Position numbers and translations under genes: made by a program. Shown piece by piece: positions 50,428-61,002 of a stretch of DNA of 64,000 nt; position 1 is the stretch's first letter, and the number at the start of each line of letters is the position of its first letter. Origin of the DNA: an uncultured Luminiphilus sp. (GTDB lineage: Bacteria; Pseudomonadota; Gammaproteobacteria; Pseudomonadales; Halieaceae); NCBI GenBank assembly GCA_943840615.1, contig CALSVI010000003.1, forward strand, positions 1 to 64,000. The letters run 5' to 3'. A model generated the notes under the pieces. The model was given only the letters and a program-made list of their open reading frames with translations, ran no database searches and was not told where the DNA came from.

Positions 50428-52200
50428 GTGAGTGTTATGAGAACGATTTCTTTTGATGGAGTCATTGTTGGCGGTGGTGGTGCTGGTATGCGTGCTGCAT
50501 TGCAGTTGGCGCAGTCCGGATATAAGACCGCGGTTATCTCCAAAGTCTTTCCAACGCGGTCCCACACGGTGTCGGCTCAGGGTGGGATTACCTGTGCGAT
50601 CGCTAGTGCGGATCCTGAAGACGATTGGCGTTGGCACATGTATGACACGGTAAAGGGCTCAGACTATATCGGCGATCAAGACGCGATCGAGTACATGTGC
50701 TCTGTAGGCCCCGAGGCCATTTTCGAGTTGGAGCATATGGGACTGCCGTTTTCGCGAACGGAAGAAGGCAGAATTTACCAGCGGCCTTTTGGAGGCCAGT
50801 CGAAAAACTTTGGCGAGGGTGGTCAGGCGGCGCGAACTTGCGCGGCCGCTGATCGTACCGGGCACGCACTGCTGCATACGCTGTACCAGAACAATATTAA
50901 AAATGAGACCGTGTTCTTTAATGAGTGGTTTGCAGTAGACCTGGTGAAGAATCAGGACGGAGCAGTGGTCGGTGTGATTGCCATTTGCATCGAAACCGGC
51001 GAGACGGTCTACGTTAAATCCAAGGCGACCGTTTTTGCGACTGGGGGCGCCGGTAGAATTTATGCTTCAACCACGAACGCCCACATCAATACCGGTGACG
51101 GGATGGGTATGGCCTTGCGGGCGGGCGTTCCTGCGCAAGACATGGAGATGTGGCAGTTTCACCCCACAGGCATTTACGGCGCCGGCACGCTGGTGACTGA
51201 GGGCTGTCGTGGAGAGGGCGGTTATCTGGTGAATAAAGACGGCGAGCGCTTTATGGAGCGTTATGCGCCGAACGCCAAGGACCTGGCGGGTCGAGATGTC
51301 GTGGCTCGATCAATGGTTTTGGAAATTCTTGAGGGTAGGGGATGCGGCCCCAATGGTGATCACGTGAAGCTCAAGCTCGATCACCTTGGTGAGGACGTGC
51401 TGGAGTCGCGACTGCCAGGTATTTGCGAACTCAGCCGCACTTTTGCTCATGTCGACCCGGTAAAAGAGCCCATTCCTGTCGTGCCGACCTGTCATTACAT
51501 GATGGGCGGCATACCGACTAACGTTCATGGGCAGGCACTGACAGTGGATGCGAGCGGCAACGACACGGTGATCCCGGGACTGTATGCCTGTGGTGAGGTC
51601 GCGTGCGTATCGGTGCATGGCGCTAATCGACTGGGCGGCAATTCGCTGCTGGATCTCGTGGTGTTTGGCCGCGCTTCCGGATTGTTTATTGAAAAATCCC
51701 TGCGCGATGGGATCGAATTACGCGACGCGTCGCAGACCGACATCGATGCAGCGGGCAGTCGTCTGGAGGCCCTGAATGCGCGCGCAAGTGGCGAACAGGT
51801 GGCGCCGCTACGTCACGAACTCCAGGAGATCATGCAGAATCATTTCGGGGTGTTCCGAACAGGGGAGTTCATGCGTGAAGGGATCGCCAAGCTGGACGAC
51901 CTGAGGACGCGAGTCGAAAATGTCGCGCTGGCAGATCGATCGAATGCATTTAATACCTCGCGTATCGAGTGTCTGGAGCTGCAAAACCTGTTTGAGACGG
52001 CCGAAGCGACGGCTATAGTGGCCGAGGCGCGTGACGAGAGCCGAGGTGCGCATGCTCGCGAGGATTTCACCGAGCGGGACGACGAGAATTGGCTGTGCCA
52101 CTCGCTGTATCAGGGTGAGAGCAAAAAAGTGTCGAAGCGCAGTGTGAACTTCACCCCGCAGACTGTTGAAACCTTCCAGCCCATGGCTAGAAGTTACTGA
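50428..52200 (+). CDS. sdhA: Succinate dehydrogenase flavoprotein subunit
   Basis: FAD-carrying catalytic subunit, 590 residues. Rossmann motif [11 protein letters not shown], covalent FAD attachment at His46 in [11 protein letters not shown], and catalytic HPTGIYGAG and a later [13 protein letters not shown]. The GTG at 50428 gives the usual N-terminal spacing and has a GGGAT-like site upstream; ATG at 50437 is the alternative. Oxidises succinate to fumarate. Confidence 0.95.
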   Translation: MSVMRTISFDGVIVGGGGAGMRAALQLAQSGYKTAVISKVFPTRSHTVSAQGGITCAIASADPEDDWRWHMYDTVKGSDYIGDQDAIEYMCSVGPEAIFELEHMGLPFSRTEEGRIYQRPFGGQSKNFGEGGQAARTCAAADRTGHALLHTLYQNNIKNETVFFNEWFAVDLVKNQDGAVVGVIAICIETGETVYVKSKATVFATGGAGRIYASTTNAHINTGDGMGMALRAGVPAQDMEMWQFHPTGIYGAGTLVTEGCRGEGGYLVNKDGERFMERYAPNAKDLAGRDVVARSMVLEILEGRGCGPNGDHVKLKLDHLGEDVLESRLPGICELSRTFAHVDPVKEPIPVVPTCHYMMGGIPTNVHGQALTVDASGNDTVIPGLYACGEVACVSVHGANRLGGNSLLDLVVFGRASGLFIEKSLRDGIELRDASQTDIDAAGSRLEALNARASGEQVAPLRHELQEIMQNHFGVFRTGEFMREGIAKLDDLRTRVENVALADRSNAFNTSRIECLELQNLFETAEATAIVAEARDESRGAHAREDFTERDDENWLCHSLYQGESKKVSKRSVNFTPQTVETFQPMARSY

Positions 52201-52220
52201 TTTTTTAGGAGCGACCGCAA

Positions 52221-52928
52221 ATGCTAGAGGTTAGCCTTTACCGCTATAACCCAGAGACTGACGAAGCCCCTTACATGCAGGATTTTTCTGTCGATACGAG
52301 TGGGCGGGACTTAATGGTGCTCGACGTGTTGGAGCTGATTAAGGCGGACTATGACGGCAGCGTGACCTATCGTCGTAGCTGCCGAGAGGGCGTATGCGGT
52401 TCCGATGGCCTTAACATGAACGGCAAAAATGGCCTCGCTTGCGTGACGCCGCTGTCCGAGACGGTCAAGGGCGAGAAATTGGTGATTCGACCCTTGCCTG
52501 GTCTGCCGGTCATCCGTGATCTTGTCGTTGACATGAGTCTTTTTTACGCGCAATACGAGAAGGTGCAGCCTTACCTGCAAAACCCCTCACCTGCCCCTGC
52601 GATTGAACGACTGCAGTCGCCTGAAGAGCGGGCGCAGCTCGACGGGCTTTATGAGTGCATTTTGTGCGCGTGTTGCTCAACCAGTTGTCCCTCTTTTTGG
52701 TGGAATCCGGATCGTTTTATCGGACCCGCGGGGCTGCTGCAGGCCTATCGGTTTCTGGCAGACAGCCGGGACACTGCCACAGAGGAGCGTCTCGGTAAGT
52801 TAGACGACCCCTTCAGCGTGTTCCGCTGTCATGGTATCCAGAACTGCGTGAATGTCTGCCCGAAGGGGCTAAACCCGACCAAGGCGATCGGTCACATCCG
52901 CACGATGTTGCTTAACCGCGCGACCTGA
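52221..52928 (+). CDS. sdhB: Succinate dehydrogenase iron-sulfur subunit
   Basis: Electron-transfer subunit, 235 residues. 2Fe-2S ligands Cys54, Cys59 and Cys74 with Asp in place of the third Cys (CREGVCGSDGLN), as in E. coli. 4Fe-4S ligands Cys146/149/152 then 156 region (CILCACCSTSC), and the 3Fe-4S group CHGIQNCVNVCPKG. AGGAG precedes the ATG. Ends the sdh part of the operon. Confidence 0.95.
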   Translation: MLEVSLYRYNPETDEAPYMQDFSVDTSGRDLMVLDVLELIKADYDGSVTYRRSCREGVCGSDGLNMNGKNGLACVTPLSETVKGEKLVIRPLPGLPVIRDLVVDMSLFYAQYEKVQPYLQNPSPAPAIERLQSPEERAQLDGLYECILCACCSTSCPSFWWNPDRFIGPAGLLQAYRFLADSRDTATEERLGKLDDPFSVFRCHGIQNCVNVCPKGLNPTKAIGHIRTMLLNRAT

Positions 52929-52933
52929 TCCGG

Positions 52934-52984
52934 GTAGGCTAACGCTAATGCGTGCCGGTCGCAGCACCGTTATGCATAGCCTAC
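52934..52984. repeat. Inverted repeat between sdhB and sucA
   Basis: GTAGGCTA (52934-52941) and TAGCCTAC (52977-52984) are perfect 8-bp complements 35 bases apart, with a smaller GTGC/GCAC pair inside. It starts six bases after the sdhB stop. No T run follows, so it is more likely an mRNA-stabilising or processing hairpin than a terminator. Confidence 0.55.
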
Positions 52985-53194
52985 ATTCATGACAGCTGAA
53001 AATAAGTTGGCATATTATATATAACTAAGCGTTATGTATTGGGCTCGGTGGGGACGAATTGTCAGTATTGCCGCCGCTGAGCGGTTAATTTAACGCCCCA
53101 ACCTCTACTCTTTTCCCTACACTCTCTGTTCACTCTGGGCCTGATAGTGACGTTTGTTGCCATCAGTCTGCCGCCGGGTGAGAAGGGGGCGAAC

Positions 53195-56062
53195 GTGACA
53201 CAGGCAACACCCATACCCGATATGCTGGCCCGCTGGGCGACCTCGCATATTTCGGGCGGTAATGCCGAATACGTTGACGCGTTGTACGAGGTCTATCTAA
53301 CGGACCCGAACGGCGTTGCGCCCGAGTGGCGTGATTACTTCGATCAGTTACCCCGCGTGCCCAGCGAAACGAGCCTGGTGCACGACGTGCCCCATTCGGT
53401 ATTACGGGACCGATTTGCGCGGATTTCGAAGATGCGGGTCAGAACTGACGCGACCGCTCCACATGACTCCCACGCGACCGAATACGAGCGCAAGCAGGTT
53501 CGTGTCGTCCAGCTTATTTCAGCCTACCGGCAACGAGGCCATCAGCAGGCGCAACTTGACCCGCTCGGACTGTCGGAACGGCCCACGGTTCCCGACCTGA
53601 CGCTGTCTTTTCACGAGCTCAGTGAGGCGGATCTCGACACCACCTTTCAAGTCGGCACAGTCTATTTTGGCCGACCGGAGGCCACGCTGGCCCAAATCCG
53701 TGCAGACCTTGAGGCGACCTATTGCGGGACCGTTGGCGCCGAGTTTATGCATATTGTCGATACGGAGGAGCGGCACTGGATTATGAGTCGCATGGAGGCG
53801 GTGCGGAGTGCGCCCGACTTCGCAGCCGAGCAGCGACTCAATATTCTCCGGCAGCTCAATGGCGCTGAGGGGCTCGAGCGGTCGCTGGGGTCAAAATATC
53901 CGGGCACCAAACGATTCGGGCTTGAGGGCGGGGAGAGTCTCATACCCATGATGGCCGAGGCGATTCAGAGAATCGGCGGGTATGGCGGCAAGGAGATTTG
54001 CATCGGAATGGCCCACCGTGGCCGACTGAACGTGCTGGTGAATATCCTCGGCAAAAACCCGGTTGATTTGTTTGACGAGTTTGAGGGAAGGGTTAACCAC
54101 ATTGGCTCGGGGGACGTGAAATACCATCAGGGTTTTTCCTCCAATATGATGACCCCGGGGGGCGAAGTACATCTCGCGCTGGCCTTTAATCCGTCACACC
54201 TTGAAATCGTCTCGCCGGTGGTCGAGGGATCCGTTCGCGCCCGGCAGGATCGGCGAGAGGACTCGGTGGGCGATTCGGTGGTTCCCATAGTGCTTCATGG
54301 GGACGCGGCGTTTGCCGGACAGGGTGTGGTGATGGAGACCTTTCAGATGTCCCAGACGCGCGCCTACCGGACCGGCGGCACGCTACACATTGTGCTCAAT
54401 AATCAGATTGGTTTTACCACAAGCGAACCTGCAGATGCGCGCTCCACCGAGTACTGCACGGATATCGCCAAGATGGTTCAGGCGCCGATCTTCCACGTGA
54501 ATGGTGACGACCCCGAAGCGGTCGTTTTTGTCACGCAGCTCGCGGTGGATTATCGCAATCAATTTAAGAAAGACGCGGTGATTGATCTTGTGTCTTACCG
54601 GCGACGTGGACACAACGAGGCCGATGAGCCTTCGGTCACTCAACCGGACATGTACGAAAAGATTAAATCGCATCCGACAACGCGAGCACTCTATGCCAAG
54701 CGTCTAATCGATGGCGGATTGCTCACGGAGCAGACTGACGCCGAGTGGGTCGAGCACTATCGTGAAGCACTGGAGCGGAACGAGCCACTGGTGAGCTCCT
54801 TGGTGTCAGAGCCCAATAAAGCCCTCTTCGTCGATTGGTCACCTTACATCGGTCACCGTTGGGATGTTGCAGCCGATACCTCGGTGCCGCTCGCTGAGCT
54901 CAAGGCCTTGTCGGAGCGCTCGAATGAGCTGCCAGAGGGCTTCTCGATTCACCGTGTGGTGAAGAAACTCATGTCCGACCGGCTGAAAATGGGGGCGGGG
55001 GCACAGGAGGTGAACTGGGGATTTGCCGAGACGATGGCGTACGCTTCGCTGCTGGACGCAGGGTATCCCGTCCGTCTTACTGGACAGGACGTGGGACGCG
55101 GCACGTTCAGTCACCGGCACGCGGTACTGCACAGCCAGCGGGGCGGTGAATCCTATGCCCCGCTGATGCACCTCGGTGAAGCTCAGGCGCCTTTCCGGAT
55201 TTACGATTCTTTGTTATCAGAGGAAGCGGTGCTCGCCTTTGAATATGGCTATGCCACGACCTCGCCGGGAGGTTTGGTGGTATGGGAAGCGCAATTTGGC
55301 GATTTTGCCAACGGCGCGCAGGTGGTCATCGATCAGTTTATTTCCAGTGGCGAGAATAAGTGGAATCGTCTGTGTGGGCTGACCATGCTCCTGCCTCACG
55401 GATACGAGGGCCAGGGCCCTGAGCACTCTTCTGCGCGACTCGAGCGCTTTTTGCAGCTGTGCGCCGAGGACAACATTCAGGTGTGTATTCCCAGTACGCC
55501 GGCTCAGGTGTTTCATCTGCTGCGCCGCCAGGCAATCCGACCCTTGAGGATCCCGCTCGTTGTGATGACGCCAAAAAGCCTGTTGCGTCACAAGGAAGCG
55601 GTCTCCCAGTTGGAGGATTTGGCCGAGGGTGCGTTTCAAACAGTCATTGACGAAACCGATGATCTGGCACCGGAAGCGGTGAAGAGAGTGGTCCTGTGTG
55701 CGGGCAAGGTTTTTTATGACCTTCGGGCGGCGCGGCGCGCGCGTGATATCGACGACATTGCCATCATCCGTATCGAGCAGATGTATCCTTTTCCGCGTTT
55801 CGATCTGCAGGCGGTGCTCGCACGATACCCCAATTTAGAGGACGCGGTTTGGGTCCAGGAAGAGCCAAAAAATCAGGGGACCTGGTACGCAATGCAAAGC
55901 CGATTAGCGACGGTCGTGCGGCGCGAAAAGGTCGATGTGTATCTCCGCTATGTTGGGAGAGAGCCTTCGGCGTCCGCGGCCGCGGGTTATTCTGCTTTGC
56001 ACCTACGGGAGCAGGAGAAGTTTATCGACGAAGCTTTGGGGCCGATGCCCTGGGGGTTTTAA
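53195..56062 (+). CDS. sucA: 2-oxoglutarate dehydrogenase E1 component
   Basis: Thiamine-diphosphate enzyme, about 955 residues, that decarboxylates 2-oxoglutarate and acetylates (succinylates) the E2 lipoyl arm. The N-terminal block with ANAEYVDALYEVYLTDP-like sequence, IGMAHRGRLNVLVN, GDAAFAGQGVV (diphosphate binding) and GQDVGRGTFSHRHAVLH are present. The GTG at 53195 is chosen because AAGGGGG lies six bases upstream; the earlier in-frame start (53147) lacks a clear site. The region before it (52929-53194) holds the inverted repeat and an AT-rich stretch. Confidence 0.93.
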   Translation: MTQATPIPDMLARWATSHISGGNAEYVDALYEVYLTDPNGVAPEWRDYFDQLPRVPSETSLVHDVPHSVLRDRFARISKMRVRTDATAPHDSHATEYERKQVRVVQLISAYRQRGHQQAQLDPLGLSERPTVPDLTLSFHELSEADLDTTFQVGTVYFGRPEATLAQIRADLEATYCGTVGAEFMHIVDTEERHWIMSRMEAVRSAPDFAAEQRLNILRQLNGAEGLERSLGSKYPGTKRFGLEGGESLIPMMAEAIQRIGGYGGKEICIGMAHRGRLNVLVNILGKNPVDLFDEFEGRVNHIGSGDVKYHQGFSSNMMTPGGEVHLALAFNPSHLEIVSPVVEGSVRARQDRREDSVGDSVVPIVLHGDAAFAGQGVVMETFQMSQTRAYRTGGTLHIVLNNQIGFTTSEPADARSTEYCTDIAKMVQAPIFHVNGDDPEAVVFVTQLAVDYRNQFKKDAVIDLVSYRRRGHNEADEPSVTQPDMYEKIKSHPTTRALYAKRLIDGGLLTEQTDAEWVEHYREALERNEPLVSSLVSEPNKALFVDWSPYIGHRWDVAADTSVPLAELKALSERSNELPEGFSIHRVVKKLMSDRLKMGAGAQEVNWGFAETMAYASLLDAGYPVRLTGQDVGRGTFSHRHAVLHSQRGGESYAPLMHLGEAQAPFRIYDSLLSEEAVLAFEYGYATTSPGGLVVWEAQFGDFANGAQVVIDQFISSGENKWNRLCGLTMLLPHGYEGQGPEHSSARLERFLQLCAEDNIQVCIPSTPAQVFHLLRRQAIRPLRIPLVVMTPKSLLRHKEAVSQLEDLAEGAFQTVIDETDDLAPEAVKRVVLCAGKVFYDLRAARRARDIDDIAIIRIEQMYPFPRFDLQAVLARYPNLEDAVWVQEEPKNQGTWYAMQSRLATVVRREKVDVYLRYVGREPSASAAAGYSALHLREQEKFIDEALGPMPWGF

Positions 56063-56077
56063 TATGAGGACGCTGTC

Positions 56078-57310
56078 ATGACAGTGGAGATCAAGGCGCC
56101 AACCTTTCCCGAATCCGTTGCAGACGGGGTCGTGTCGGCTTGGCACAAGCAGCCGGGCGAGCGCGTGGCGCGAGATGAATTGCTTGTCGAAATTGAGACG
56201 GACAAGGTCGTGATGGAAGTGGTGGCGCCTGAGCCGGGCGTAATCGAATCGATCTTGGTGCAAGAGGGAGAGACGATCACCAGCGAGTTGCTGCTGGCGA
56301 CATTGGCCCCTGGTGGCGATAGTGTGGCCCCGACTGCTCAGACGAGTGAAGACGCTTCTGGTCCGGAGCAAGGTACAGCGACCGGTGAGCCGGTAGCTGA
56401 TGCCATTCCGATGGGTCCGGCGGTGCGGGCGCTGCTGGATGAGCATGGCCTCACCCCCGAGGCGGTGGTGGCGTCGGGTAAGGGAGGTCGCCTGTTAAAA
56501 GAGGATATATTGGCGCACCTCAAGCAAACAGAGGCGTCGGCGGTACCAGCCGCTCAGGCGCCGCAGGCGCGATCGGCCGATCTCGATGTGAGTGGCCCGA
56601 CCAGCGAGCGGATTGAGAAGCGAGTCCCGATGACGCGTATGCGGGCACGCATCGCTGAGCGGCTGTTGGGGGCGACCCAGCAGACGGCGATGCTCACCAC
56701 GTTTAACGAAGTCAATATGGCGCCATTGATGAAGCTGCGTAAGCAGTATCGGGATGAGTTCGAATCGGTTCACAACGGAACCCGCCTCGGATACATGGGG
56801 TTTTTTGTGAAGGCGGCTTGCGAGGCACTGAAGCGATTTCCTGAAGTGAATGCGTCGATCGATGGCAATGACGTGGTGTACCACGGCTACCAGGATATTG
56901 GCGTAGCCGTCTCGATGGATGAGGGACTGGTGGTCCCGGTACTTCGGGACGCAGATTTCATGAGCATTGCAGATGTCGAGGCGGCCATTTTCAATTTTGG
57001 CGCCAAGGCTCGGGATAAAAAGTTAACCATTGAAGAGATGACCGGTGGTACTTTCACGGTCTCAAATGGTGGTGTTTTTGGTTCGTTGCTGTCCACGCCT
57101 ATTCTTAATCCGCCGCAGACCGGTATTTTAGGGATGCATACGATTCAGGAGCGGCCGATCGCGCTGGACGGTGAGGTGGTTATCCAGCCAATGATGTATC
57201 TGGCGTTGTCCTATGATCATCGACTGGTCGATGGCAAAACGGCGGTCCAGTTTCTTGTGACCATCAAGGGCCTGATAGAGGATCCTGCGCGGATTCTGTT
57301 GCAGATTTAA
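56078..57310 (+). CDS. sucB: Dihydrolipoyl succinyltransferase (E2)
   Basis: Core of the 2-oxoglutarate dehydrogenase complex, 410 residues. One lipoyl domain with Lys43 in ETDKVVMEV, a linker, the E1/E3 subunit-binding domain ([18 protein letters not shown], about 108-145), and the catalytic domain ending with the SYDHRLVDG motif that has the catalytic His and Asp. ATG follows GAGGA. Between sucA and lpd. Confidence 0.95.
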   Translation: MTVEIKAPTFPESVADGVVSAWHKQPGERVARDELLVEIETDKVVMEVVAPEPGVIESILVQEGETITSELLLATLAPGGDSVAPTAQTSEDASGPEQGTATGEPVADAIPMGPAVRALLDEHGLTPEAVVASGKGGRLLKEDILAHLKQTEASAVPAAQAPQARSADLDVSGPTSERIEKRVPMTRMRARIAERLLGATQQTAMLTTFNEVNMAPLMKLRKQYRDEFESVHNGTRLGYMGFFVKAACEALKRFPEVNASIDGNDVVYHGYQDIGVAVSMDEGLVVPVLRDADFMSIADVEAAIFNFGAKARDKKLTIEEMTGGTFTVSNGGVFGSLLSTPILNPPQTGILGMHTIQERPIALDGEVVIQPMMYLALSYDHRLVDGKTAVQFLVTIKGLIEDPARILLQI

Positions 57311-57321
57311 CAGGGGAGTAA

Positions 57322-58761
<1,440 letters not shown>

Positions 58762-58776
58762 GAACTCAGTAGCGCT

Positions 58777-58800
58777 GCTCCGGCTGCCCGATGCCGGAGC
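58777..58800. repeat. Stem-loop between lpd and sucC
   Basis: GCTCCGGC and GCCGGAGC, perfect 8-bp arms with an 8-base loop, 15 bases after the lpd stop. There is no T tract after it, so it is a likely 3' RNA-stabilising or processing structure within the operon. Confidence 0.6.
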
Positions 58801-58837
58801 CGCCGGATGTTAATCGGGCTCAACCCAAGGGGTTTTT

Positions 58838-60007
58838 ATGAATCTGCATGAGTACCAGGGGAAATCCCTGTTTGCTGATTATGGGCTGCCGGTATCCACT
58901 GGCCACGCGGTAGACTCGCCTGAGGCGGCGGTAAAAGCCGCCAACGATATAGGCGGCGAGCGCTGGGTGGTTAAGGCACAGGTTCATGCCGGTGGTCGCG
59001 GTAAAGCCGGCGGTGTGAAGCTGGTGGATAGCCCTGAAGCCGCCGGTGAGTTCGCCGCGTTGTGGTTGGATCAAAGACTGATCACCTATCAAACGGATGC
59101 TGCAGGCCAGCCCGTGTCCCGTATTTTGGTCGAGTCGTGCACGGATATTGCCGATGAGTTGTATTTGGGCGCGGTGGTCGACCGCGCCAGTCGCCGCATC
59201 GTTTTTATGGCTTCCACTGAGGGTGGTGTCGAAATAGAGAAGGTGGCGGAGGAAACGCCGGAGAAGATTCTCAGGGCTGAAATTGACCCGCTGGCCGGTG
59301 CGCAGCCCTTTCAGGGCCGCGATTTGGCGTTCAAGCTGGGGCTGTCCGGCGTGCAGATCAAGCAATTCGTGACGATCTTTATGGGGCTCGCACAGCTGTT
59401 TGCAGATAAAGACCTGGCGCTGATCGAAGTCAATCCGTTGGTCATCACCGATGAAGGCAATCTGCACTGCCTCGACGCCAAAGTGGTGGCGGATTCCAAC
59501 GCCCTTTACCGACATCCTGATCTCGAGGCGATGCATGACCCGTCTCAGGAAGATGAGCGGGAGGCCCATGCGGCTCAATGGGAGCTCAACTATGTGGCAC
59601 TGGATGGCAGTATCGGCTGTATGGTGAATGGTGCCGGTCTGGCGATGGGCACCATGGACATCGTGAAGCTCCACGGCGGCGCGCCCGCCAATTTTCTTGA
59701 CGTCGGGGGCGGCGCAACGAAGGAGCGCGTGACAGAAGCGTTCAAAATTATCCTGTCCGACGAGAATGTGAAGGCTGTGCTGATCAATATCTTCGGCGGG
59801 ATTGTGCGGTGTGATCTGATCGCCGAAGGGGTGATTGGTGCTGTAGAGGAGGTGGGTGTTGCCCTCCCGGTGGTGGTCCGCCTCGAAGGTAATAACGCGG
59901 CTTTGGGTCGCGAGGTGCTGGCTGCCAGCGGACTCAACATTCAGGCGGCAGAGAGTTTGACCGACGCTGCACAAAAAGTTGTGGCGGCTGCAGGGGGTGA
60001 GTCATGA
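58838..60007 (+). CDS. sucC: Succinyl-CoA synthetase beta subunit
   Basis: ATP-grasp subunit of succinyl-CoA synthetase, 389 residues, which makes ATP or GTP in the TCA cycle. [18 protein letters not shown] and the CoA-ligase part [14 protein letters not shown]-like [11 protein letters not shown] are present. The AAGGGG site directly before the ATG can pair with AACCC upstream. Overlaps sucD by four bases (ATGA). Confidence 0.95.
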   Translation: MNLHEYQGKSLFADYGLPVSTGHAVDSPEAAVKAANDIGGERWVVKAQVHAGGRGKAGGVKLVDSPEAAGEFAALWLDQRLITYQTDAAGQPVSRILVESCTDIADELYLGAVVDRASRRIVFMASTEGGVEIEKVAEETPEKILRAEIDPLAGAQPFQGRDLAFKLGLSGVQIKQFVTIFMGLAQLFADKDLALIEVNPLVITDEGNLHCLDAKVVADSNALYRHPDLEAMHDPSQEDEREAHAAQWELNYVALDGSIGCMVNGAGLAMGTMDIVKLHGGAPANFLDVGGGATKERVTEAFKIILSDENVKAVLINIFGGIVRCDLIAEGVIGAVEEVGVALPVVVRLEGNNAALGREVLAASGLNIQAAESLTDAAQKVVAAAGGES

Positions 60008-60876
60008 GTATTCTGATTAACGCGGATACCCGCGTGATCTGTCAGGGCTTTACCGGCTCTCAGGGCACATTTCACTCTGAGCAGGCTATTGCTTACGGCA
60101 CGAAAATGGTTGGCGGCGTTACGCCCGGTAAAGGCGGCCAAACCCATCTAGATCTGCCTGTATTTAACACGGTTTCTGAAGCCGTTGTAGAGACTGGCGC
60201 ATCCGCCTCGGTCATCTACGTACCGGCTCCATTTTGTAAAGATTCGATCCTCGAGGCGGCTTTCGCAGGTATCGAGTTGATCGTGTGCATCACCGAGGGC
60301 GTGCCGACTCTCGACATGCTTGATGCCAAGGTGAAATGTGACGAATTGGGGGTTCGACTGATTGGTCCGAACTGCCCGGGAGTGATCACGCCCGGTGAGT
60401 GCAAGATCGGCATTATGCCGGCGGACATTCATCTGCCAGGCCGGGTCGGAATCGTGTCCCGATCGGGCACGCTGACCTATGAGGCAGTCAAGCAGACGAC
60501 TGACGTCGGTTACGGCCAGTCGACCTGCGTCGGTATTGGCGGAGATCCGATTCCAGGCTCGCACTTTATCGATATCCTCGGTCTGTTTCAGGACGACGAC
60601 GCGACTGAGGCAATCGTGATGATCGGTGAGATCGGCGGCACGGCAGAAGAAGAGGCGGCTGAATTTATCCGCGCCAACGTCACCAAGCCGGTCGTGTCTT
60701 ATATCGCCGGTGTGACGGCGCCAAAGGGCAAGCGAATGGGTCATGCAGGGGCCATTATTTCGGGGGGTAAGGGCACTGCTGATGAGAAATTCGCTGCGCT
60801 GGAGACAGCGGGCGTGCGCACGGTGCGCTCACTCGCGGATATTGGCGCCGCGCTGACTGAGGTCACGGGCTGGTAA
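60004..60876 (+). CDS. sucD: Succinyl-CoA synthetase alpha subunit
   Basis: 290 residues, CoA-binding domain ([16 protein letters not shown]) and ligase domain with the phosphorylated His247 in [15 protein letters not shown]. Start ATG overlaps the sucC stop. Ends the TCA operon before a strong terminator. Confidence 0.96.
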   Translation: MSILINADTRVICQGFTGSQGTFHSEQAIAYGTKMVGGVTPGKGGQTHLDLPVFNTVSEAVVETGASASVIYVPAPFCKDSILEAAFAGIELIVCITEGVPTLDMLDAKVKCDELGVRLIGPNCPGVITPGECKIGIMPADIHLPGRVGIVSRSGTLTYEAVKQTTDVGYGQSTCVGIGGDPIPGSHFIDILGLFQDDDATEAIVMIGEIGGTAEEEAAEFIRANVTKPVVSYIAGVTAPKGKRMGHAGAIISGGKGTADEKFAALETAGVRTVRSLADIGAALTEVTGW

Positions 60877-60897
60877 CGGCCCATTGCAAGATCTCCG

Positions 60898-60921
60898 AGC
60901 CCGCGCCATGCGGGCTTTTTT
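60898..60921 (+). terminator. Rho-independent terminator after sucD
   Basis: AGCCCGC/GCGGGCT 7-bp stem with a GCCAT loop followed by six T residues, 22 bases after sucD. It closes the TCA operon. Confidence 0.92.
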
Positions 60922-60933
60922 ATGATGAGAAAC

Positions 60934-60956
60934 GCACGATCACTTGAAAATCGTGC
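60934..60956. repeat. Inverted repeat overlapping the htpG -35
   Basis: GCACGAT and ATCGTGC, perfect 7-bp arms with a 9-base spacer (60941-60949) that includes the whole -35 element. The layout (arms, 9-base spacer) recalls the CIRCE operator of HrcA but the sequence does not match it. A possible repressor site. Confidence 0.45.
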
Positions 60957-60970
60957 CTCAATCCCCATCT
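60943..60970 (+). promoter_or_regulatory. Sigma-32 heat-shock promoter for htpG
   Basis: CTTGAAA (60943-60949), a 13-base spacer and CCCCATCT (60963-60970) match the RpoH consensus (CTTGAAA-N11-16-CCCCATnT) at every position. It is about 33 bases before the htpG ATG. Confidence 0.85.
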
Positions 60971-61002
60971 ACAGTGCACCGGTAATTAAAAGGGACCACG
61001 CC

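Noticed and set aside
58820-59974. 384-residue minus-strand open frame opposite sucC
   Set aside because: A long antisense shadow caused by GC-rich codon bias; sucC has full family motifs and the antisense protein has none.
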